A DNA stretch of 64,000 nucleotides from Sphingobium sp. WTD-1 (GTDB lineage: Bacteria > Pseudomonadota > Alphaproteobacteria > Sphingomonadales > Sphingomonadaceae). Shown piece after piece: positions 59,785-64,000 of the stretch. Both the position numbers and the translations under genes were made by a program. How positions within the stretch are numbered: the stretch's first letter is position 1; every line of letters starts with the position of its first letter. Location of the stretch: contig NZ_CP119127.1 of NCBI RefSeq assembly GCF_030128825.1, positions 1,054,001 through 1,118,000 of the forward strand. The letters run 5' to 3'. Under the pieces are notes generated by a model, which did no database searches, was not told the DNA's origin, and saw only the letters and a list, made by a program, of their open reading frames with translations.

Positions 59785-61281
59785 TCAGGCTGCGAACAGC
59801 TTCTTGATTTCCCGGCGGAGGAGCTTGCCCATTTCATTATAGGGCAGGCTCTTAGCAAAGAGCACGCGTTCGGGCACTCGCGAAGAACGCAGCCGGGCAC
59901 GGATGACCTGCTTCAGTTCCTCATCGGCCGGCGCCGCATGGCCGTCGCGCACGACCACGATCAGGCCGACCGCCTCGCCCCATTCGGCGGACGGGATGGC
60001 GACCGCCGCCGCTTCGGCGATGGCGGGCAGGGCCAGCATCACATCCTCGATCTCGCCGGGCGAAATATTCTCGCCGCCGCGCACGATCACGTCGTCGGCG
60101 CGGCCCGACAGGAACAGATAGCCCTCGGCATCGATATAGCCGGCGTCGCGGGTCGGGAACCAGCCGTCGGCGTCGAGCGCGCTGCGCTCGCGATATTCGC
60201 CCGACACCTGGTCGCCACGGACATAGATTTCGCCCGGCTCGCCGGCCGGCAGGCAGCGACCTTCCTCGTCGCGAATCTCGATTTCCACCGTCGGCAGCGG
60301 CCGGCCGACCGACGCCAGCCGGGCGCGGGCGGCCGGATCGGTCGCGGCATGGGCGGCGCGATGTTCGTCCGGTCCCAGCAGGGCGACGGTCGAGCTGGTC
60401 TCGGTCAGGCCATAGGCGTTGGTGAAGCCGGTATCGGGAAACAGGTCGAGCGCGCGCTGGATCAGCTCCAGCGGCATCTTGCCGCCGCCATAGGCGACCG
60501 CGCGCAGGTTGCTGAGGTCGGGGCGATTGCCCTTGTCGACGGTCTCGATGATGCGGGAGAGCATGGTCGGCACGACGAAGGCGTTGCTCGCCCGCTCGCC
60601 TGCCGCCAGGTCCAGCCAGGCGGCCGGATCGAACGCCGGCAGCAGCAATATGCGGCGCAGCGCATAGATGGAGCTGAGCAGGGCGGCGATGCCGGCGATA
60701 TGATAGGGCGGTACGCTGACCAGCGCGGCATCCTCTTCCGGCGCGGCGCCAAACTCGACCGTGCCCAATATATAGGAGACCAGATTGGCGTGGCGCAGGA
60801 TCGCCGCCTTGGGCGCGGCGGTCGTGCCGCTGGTGAACAGCTGGATGGCGACGCCATCGCCCTCGTCCGCCTCGGTCGGTGCATCGACCGCAGCGTTGAG
60901 CGCGGCGGCGACGAAATCGGCCCGCGCCAGCACCTTGTTGTCGGCCGAGGGGCAGAGCCGTTCGACCCGCACGACATCGCCGACGATCAGCGCCGGGGTG
61001 ATCCGCGCCAGCAGCGAGGCGAGGTCCGCGTCGGCCAGCCGATAGTTGAGCGGCACATAGGGCACGCCGGCGATCGCCGCGCCGAACAGCGCCATCGCCG
61101 CCGCCTCGCTGCTCTCGTCCAGCAGCGCGACATGGCTGCAGCCACTGTCCCGGATCAGCGCGGCGGCGCCGCGCGCGCCAGCCAGCAGCCGGGCATAGCT
61201 CCAGCGCTGGCCGTCACAGACCAGGCCGATGCGGTCGGGCGCGGCATCGGCCGCCATTTCGAGGAACAGGGCGATGTTCAT
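59785..61281 (-). CDS. acyl-CoA synthetase, AMP-forming (class I acyl/aryl-CoA ligase)
   Basis: An ANL ligase of 498 residues with all motifs: QLFTSGTTAAPKAAI (P-loop), NAYGLTETSS (A5), FPTRDAGYID, GRADDVIVRGGENISPGEIE (hinge) and LPYNEMGKLLRR with the catalytic lysine. It would activate a carboxylic acid with ATP for the CoA-transferases and beta-oxidation enzymes nearby. It lies 10 bases behind the small protein gene and 1 base before the permuted CoA-transferase gene in the minus operon. Confidence 0.93.
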   Translation of the reverse strand: MNIALFLEMAADAAPDRIGLVCDGQRWSYARLLAGARGAAALIRDSGCSHVALLDESSEAAAMALFGAAIAGVPYVPLNYRLADADLASLLARITPALIVGDVVRVERLCPSADNKVLARADFVAAALNAAVDAPTEADEGDGVAIQLFTSGTTAAPKAAILRHANLVSYILGTVEFGAAPEEDAALVSVPPYHIAGIAALLSSIYALRRILLLPAFDPAAWLDLAAGERASNAFVVPTMLSRIIETVDKGNRPDLSNLRAVAYGGGKMPLELIQRALDLFPDTGFTNAYGLTETSSTVALLGPDEHRAAHAATDPAARARLASVGRPLPTVEIEIRDEEGRCLPAGEPGEIYVRGDQVSGEYRERSALDADGWFPTRDAGYIDAEGYLFLSGRADDVIVRGGENISPGEIEDVMLALPAIAEAAAVAIPSAEWGEAVGLIVVVRDGHAAPADEELKQVIRARLRSSRVPERVLFAKSLPYNEMGKLLRREIKKLFAA

Positions 61282-61291
61282 GGGATGGGCG

Positions 61292-61582
61292 TCAGTCCGA
61301 AGCGGGCAGGGGCTTGGCGTCCTTGGGGCTCAGGGCGACGCCGTCGACCGACAGCGAACCCTTGCCCGGCTTGACGCATAGCAATTCGAAATTGCCGGCC
61401 GGATCGACATAGCGCTTGCCCATCAGCGTGCCCGCGCTGAAATCGGCGGCGGGGGTACCCACCGCTTCTGGCTTGGCTTCGCCCATGGCGCTGCCGCCGC
61501 ATTCGATCGTGCCGGTGCCGCTGCGGATCACCATCACTTCGGTGTCGCACACCGCGCTCTTCAGTTTCGTACCCGGTTTCAT
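61292..61582 (-). CDS. small conserved-looking hypothetical protein (96 aa)
   Basis: A small protein starting MKPGTKLKSAVCDTEVMVIRS. It has three cysteines (AVCDTE, IECGGSAM, LLCVKPG) and a beta-rich, glycine-rich pattern, so it may bind metal; no signal peptide or membrane helix. I cannot name a family with confidence. GGCAGGA precedes the ATG. It is embedded in the operon between a CoA-transferase (36 bases upstream) and a CoA ligase (10 bases downstream), which argues for a real gene with a role in the CoA steps. Confidence 0.75.
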   Translation of the reverse strand: MKPGTKLKSAVCDTEVMVIRSGTGTIECGGSAMGEAKPEAVGTPAADFSAGTLMGKRYVDPAGNFELLCVKPGKGSLSVDGVALSPKDAKPLPASD

Positions 61583-61618
61583 ATCATTCCTGCCTTCCAG
61601 CCCCCCGACGTTACCCCT

Positions 61619-62857
61619 TCAAGCGATAGCGCCGCTGGCCTTCCATTGTTCAATCTGGTCCCACTCGACGCCCAGTTCCATCAGCACCAGTTCGGTATGC
61701 TCGGATGCCTGGGGCGAGCGCGTGGTCTGCACCGGCTGGCCGTCAAACTGCACCGGCCCGCGCACCAGCCGCAGCGGCGCGCCGCCATCGGCGCCCTCCA
61801 CTTCGATGATCATGTCGTTGGCGATCGCCTGCTCGTCGGTCAGCAGATCCTTGAAGCTCTGGATCGGCGCCCATTGCCCCTTCATCGTCTTCAGATGCTC
61901 GCGCCAATAGGCGAAGGGCTTCTGACCGAAGGCCTTGACCAATATGTCGCTCGCGGCGCCGGCATTCTCGATCAGCGCCAGCACATCCTTGAAGCGCGGA
62001 TCGTCCGCCGCCTCGGGCACGCCGACATGGGCGAAGGTGTCGGCGATCAGGCCGGTGGGGCTGACCATGCACAGGTTGATCGTGCCGCCGTCCGAGGTGC
62101 GGAAATTGCCCATGAAGGGGTTGCGCAGCGATCCGCCGGAACTCGGCATGCCGTTGCGGGTCAATATGTCGGTCTCCATCACCTGTGCGATCAGCGCGCC
62201 CGACGCCCACCAGGCGCTCGACAGCAGCGAGACGTCCAGCTCGACCGCCTCGCCGGTCTTTTCGCGGTGGAACAGCGCGCCGGAAATGCCGCCGGCGATG
62301 AACATGCCGCCGATGGAATCGCCAAAGGCGGGAATGCCCTGGGTCAGCGGGCCGGGCAGTTCCTCGGGCGTCATCGCATGGGCCACGCCGCTGCGCGACC
62401 AGAAGCAGGTGCCGTCGAAGCCGCCCACCTCGCGCTCCGGCCCCTTGTTGCCCAGCGCGCTGCCACGGGAATAGATGATGTTGGGATTGACCGCGCGGAT
62501 ATGCTCGACGTCGAACTTGTTCTTCTGCCGCACCTGGGGAAGATAGTTGGTCAGGAACACGTCGGCGCTTTTGGCCAGCTCATAGAGCACGGCCTGGCCT
62601 TCCTCCGTCGACAGGTCGATGCCGACGCTGCGCTTGCCGCGATTGGGATGCTCGAACAAAGTGTGGCGCAGCGGGTCGAGCTGCACCCCGCCCATGTTCA
62701 GGAACCCGCGCTGCGTGTCGCCGCGCACCGGATGCTCGATCTTGATGACGTCCGCGCCCCAGTCGGCCAGGATCGCGCCGGCAGCCGGCACATAGGTGAA
62801 CTGCGCCACTTCCAGAACGCGCACCCCCTTCATCACCTGGGTCATAAAATCAGCCAT
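61619..62857 (-). CDS. CaiB/BaiF (family III) CoA-transferase
   Basis: A CoA-transferase of 412 residues in the canonical order: GVRVLEVAQFTYVPAAGAILADWGADVIKIEHP near the start, PNRGKRSVGIDL, the active-site aspartate in GIPAFGDSIGG (about D187), WREHLKTMKGQWAPIQSF and a normal C-terminal part. GAGGGG is before the ATG. It is the first gene of the minus-strand operon 62857-57241 and divergent from the SDR at 63065, with a 207-base shared region. Acts on acyl-CoA; substrate unknown. Confidence 0.93.
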   Translation of the reverse strand: MADFMTQVMKGVRVLEVAQFTYVPAAGAILADWGADVIKIEHPVRGDTQRGFLNMGGVQLDPLRHTLFEHPNRGKRSVGIDLSTEEGQAVLYELAKSADVFLTNYLPQVRQKNKFDVEHIRAVNPNIIYSRGSALGNKGPEREVGGFDGTCFWSRSGVAHAMTPEELPGPLTQGIPAFGDSIGGMFIAGGISGALFHREKTGEAVELDVSLLSSAWWASGALIAQVMETDILTRNGMPSSGGSLRNPFMGNFRTSDGGTINLCMVSPTGLIADTFAHVGVPEAADDPRFKDVLALIENAGAASDILVKAFGQKPFAYWREHLKTMKGQWAPIQSFKDLLTDEQAIANDMIIEVEGADGGAPLRLVRGPVQFDGQPVQTTRSPQASEHTELVLMELGVEWDQIEQWKASGAIA

Positions 62858-63064
62858 CCCCTCATTCGCCGCATGATGCGACCTGTTGGGGAAAGGGTAG
62901 AAGCTGCGCTGGTCGCCGCAAGTCCGGCGGGCCTGCTATCGCTATCGCGATGCGCCCCGGCCCCCTAGCGCCGCAGCGATATTGCCGGCGTCGGCCGGGC
63001 CATGGGTTGAGCCGCCTTGCCGCTGTGCCATAGCCGGTCCGAAAACAGATGTGGGAGACATGCC

Positions 63065-63856
63065 ATGAAACTCGACTCTTCCCTGTCCGCCGTGGTGACC
63101 GGCGGCGCGTCGGGCCTGGGGCTGGCGACGGTACGGGCGCTGCGCGAAGCCGGCGTCAAGGTCGCGATCTTCGATATCAACGAGGATAGCGGCCAGGCGA
63201 TCGCGGCGGAGGTCGGTGCTACCTTCTGCAAGGTCGACATCATGTCGGAAGACAGCGTGCTCGCCGGTTTCGACGCGGCGCGGGCGGCGCAGGGGCAGGA
63301 ACGCATCCTGGTCCATTGCGCGGTGGTGTCGAAGGGCGGCAAGACCGTGTCGAAGGACAAGGAGACCGGCGGCTTCAAGCGCATGTCGACGCAGGATTAT
63401 GCGATTTCGGCCGAAGGCGTGCTGGTCGCCAGCTATCGCATCGCCTCGATCGGGGCGCTCGGCATGGCGGCGCTCGACCCGCTGGAGGATGGCGAGCGGG
63501 GCAGCATCCTGTTGACCTCCAGTGCTGCGGCGCAGGATGGGCAGGTCGGCCAGGTCGCCTATGGCTCGCTGAAAGCCGGGGTCAACGGCATGGTGCTGCC
63601 AATGGCGCGCGACCTGATGGAGCTGGGGATTCGCGTCAATGCGATCATGCCGGGCATCTTTGCGACGCCGCCGATGCTGCGCTTCAAGGACATGAACCCG
63701 GCCATGTACGAAAGCCTGAACAACAGCGTTCCCTTCCCCAAGCGTCTCGGAAAGCCCGAGGAATTTGCCGGGCTGGCGCTGGAGATCACGCGCAACAGCT
63801 ACATCAATGCCCAGCTGTTCCGCATCGACGGCGCGATTCGCTTTCCGCCGCGCTGA
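63065..63856 (+). CDS. SDR, HSD17B10-like (3-hydroxyacyl-CoA/hydroxysteroid dehydrogenase type)
   Basis: An SDR of 263 residues: VTGGASGLGLATV, IFDINEDSGQ (the aspartate indicates NAD), CAVVSKGG instead of NNAG, LTSSAAAQDG and YGSLKAG as the YxxxK segment. The layout with a long loop after the CAV segment and the PMLRF...FPKRLGKPEEFA ending is that of type 10 17-beta-hydroxysteroid/3-hydroxyacyl-CoA dehydrogenases. ATG 63065 follows GTGGGAGA. It is followed by a good terminator, so it is the last gene of its unit. Confidence 0.9.
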   Translation: MKLDSSLSAVVTGGASGLGLATVRALREAGVKVAIFDINEDSGQAIAAEVGATFCKVDIMSEDSVLAGFDAARAAQGQERILVHCAVVSKGGKTVSKDKETGGFKRMSTQDYAISAEGVLVASYRIASIGALGMAALDPLEDGERGSILLTSSAAAQDGQVGQVAYGSLKAGVNGMVLPMARDLMELGIRVNAIMPGIFATPPMLRFKDMNPAMYESLNNSVPFPKRLGKPEEFAGLALEITRNSYINAQLFRIDGAIRFPPR

Positions 63857-63885
63857 ATCAACGGCGCTGCATCCATTGGGCGAAG

Positions 63886-63915
63886 AGGCCGCGTTCCATA
63901 TGGACGCGGCCTTTT
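63886..63915 (+). terminator. rho-independent terminator after the SDR gene
   Basis: AGGCCGCG (63886-63893) pairs with CGCGGCCT (63905-63912); the loop itself can pair TCC with GGA around ATAT. TTTT (63912-63915) follows. It lies 30 bases after the SDR stop. The remaining bases to the window end hold no gene but an inverted repeat. Confidence 0.85.
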
Positions 63916-63962
63916 GTCTGCCTGTCCAAGCCGCTGTTCGCACATGCAAAAATAAATACTAA

Positions 63963-64000
63963 GCTAGGTTGACATTATCGCCGGCAATAGCTAACCTAGC
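63963..64000. promoter_or_regulatory. inverted repeat at the window edge, possible operator
   Basis: GCTAGGTT (63963-63970) and AACCTAGC (63993-64000) are perfectly inverted with a 22-base spacer in a locally A+T-rich stretch. It probably belongs to the regulatory region of the next gene outside the window. The second arm touches the last base, so the repeat may be longer. Confidence 0.4.

Noticed and set aside
1..64000. Insertion sequences, integrases, CRISPR arrays, tRNA or rRNA genes
   Set aside because: No transposase or integrase motifs, no regularly spaced direct repeats and no cloverleaf or rRNA sequence were recognised while reading both strands.

Overview
The window is a high-G+C stretch of an alphaproteobacterial chromosome or large plasmid. 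It is most like a sphingomonad (Sphingobium, Novosphingobium, Sphingomonas or a relative), judging from the TonB-dependent receptor with an IIVEARRR...QDVP N-terminus, the many SDR, CaiB and acyl-CoA ligase paralogues, and the local IclR, TetR and AraC regulators. That placement is inference from gene content; there is no rRNA, tRNA or housekeeping marker. About 60 protein genes cover nearly all of it, and no gene-free stretch exceeds 300 bases. I saw no transposase, integrase, CRISPR array or tRNA.

Layout. (1) 1-10.3 kb, plus strand: end of a succinate-semialdehyde-type dehydrogenase, an SDR, a Baeyer-Villiger monooxygenase, a Rieske oxygenase translationally coupled to a thiamine-diphosphate enzyme, an aldehyde dehydrogenase and a double beta-propeller; an IclR regulator faces them. 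(2) 11.2-16.3 kb, plus: acyl-CoA ligase, MaoC-like protein, CaiB CoA-transferase, SDR. (3) 16.3-24.7 kb, minus: one tight run of SDR, zinc-type alcohol dehydrogenase, alkylsulfatase-like metallo-hydrolase, CysD, CysN/C, CysQ, sulfotransferase and SnoaL protein. It is followed divergently by an AraC regulator, a second sulfotransferase and two VOC proteins. (4) 27.9-42.9 kb: SDR, TonB receptor, then a TetR-led run (AcuI-type reductase, CoA ligase, two SnoaL proteins, TIM-barrel isomerase, SDR, CDP-alcohol phosphotransferase), a cupin, a dimeric alpha/beta-barrel protein, SDR, aldehyde dehydrogenase and TetR. (5) 43.1-52 kb: a divergent pair of operons. ECH, double-length acyl-CoA dehydrogenase, 3-alpha-HSD-like SDR and 3Fe-4S ferredoxin run on minus; P450, DUF35, Ltp2-like thiolase-fold protein, DUF2889 and esterase run on plus. 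(6) 52.5-63.9 kb: amidohydrolase and IclR; CoA ligase; ECH; a five-gene minus operon (CoA-transferase, small protein, CoA ligase, CoA-transferase, amidohydrolase); a terminal SDR.

Taken together the genes look like a catabolic island for one or more hydrophobic, probably alicyclic or isoprenoid/steroid-like compounds: outer-membrane uptake, oxygenation (P450, Rieske, BVMO), CoA activation, beta-oxidation-like side-chain removal and possibly retro-aldol or alpha-oxidation cleavage. The substrate cannot be read from the sequence. The most unusual part is region 3, where the complete machinery to make PAPS, use it for sulfonation, recycle PAP and perhaps remove sulfate again sits in one apparent operon with two dehydrogenases. 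The non-coding part also holds a cluster of consensus DnaA boxes (40.6-43.0 kb) and a perfect 31-bp inverted repeat (43.02-43.10 kb).
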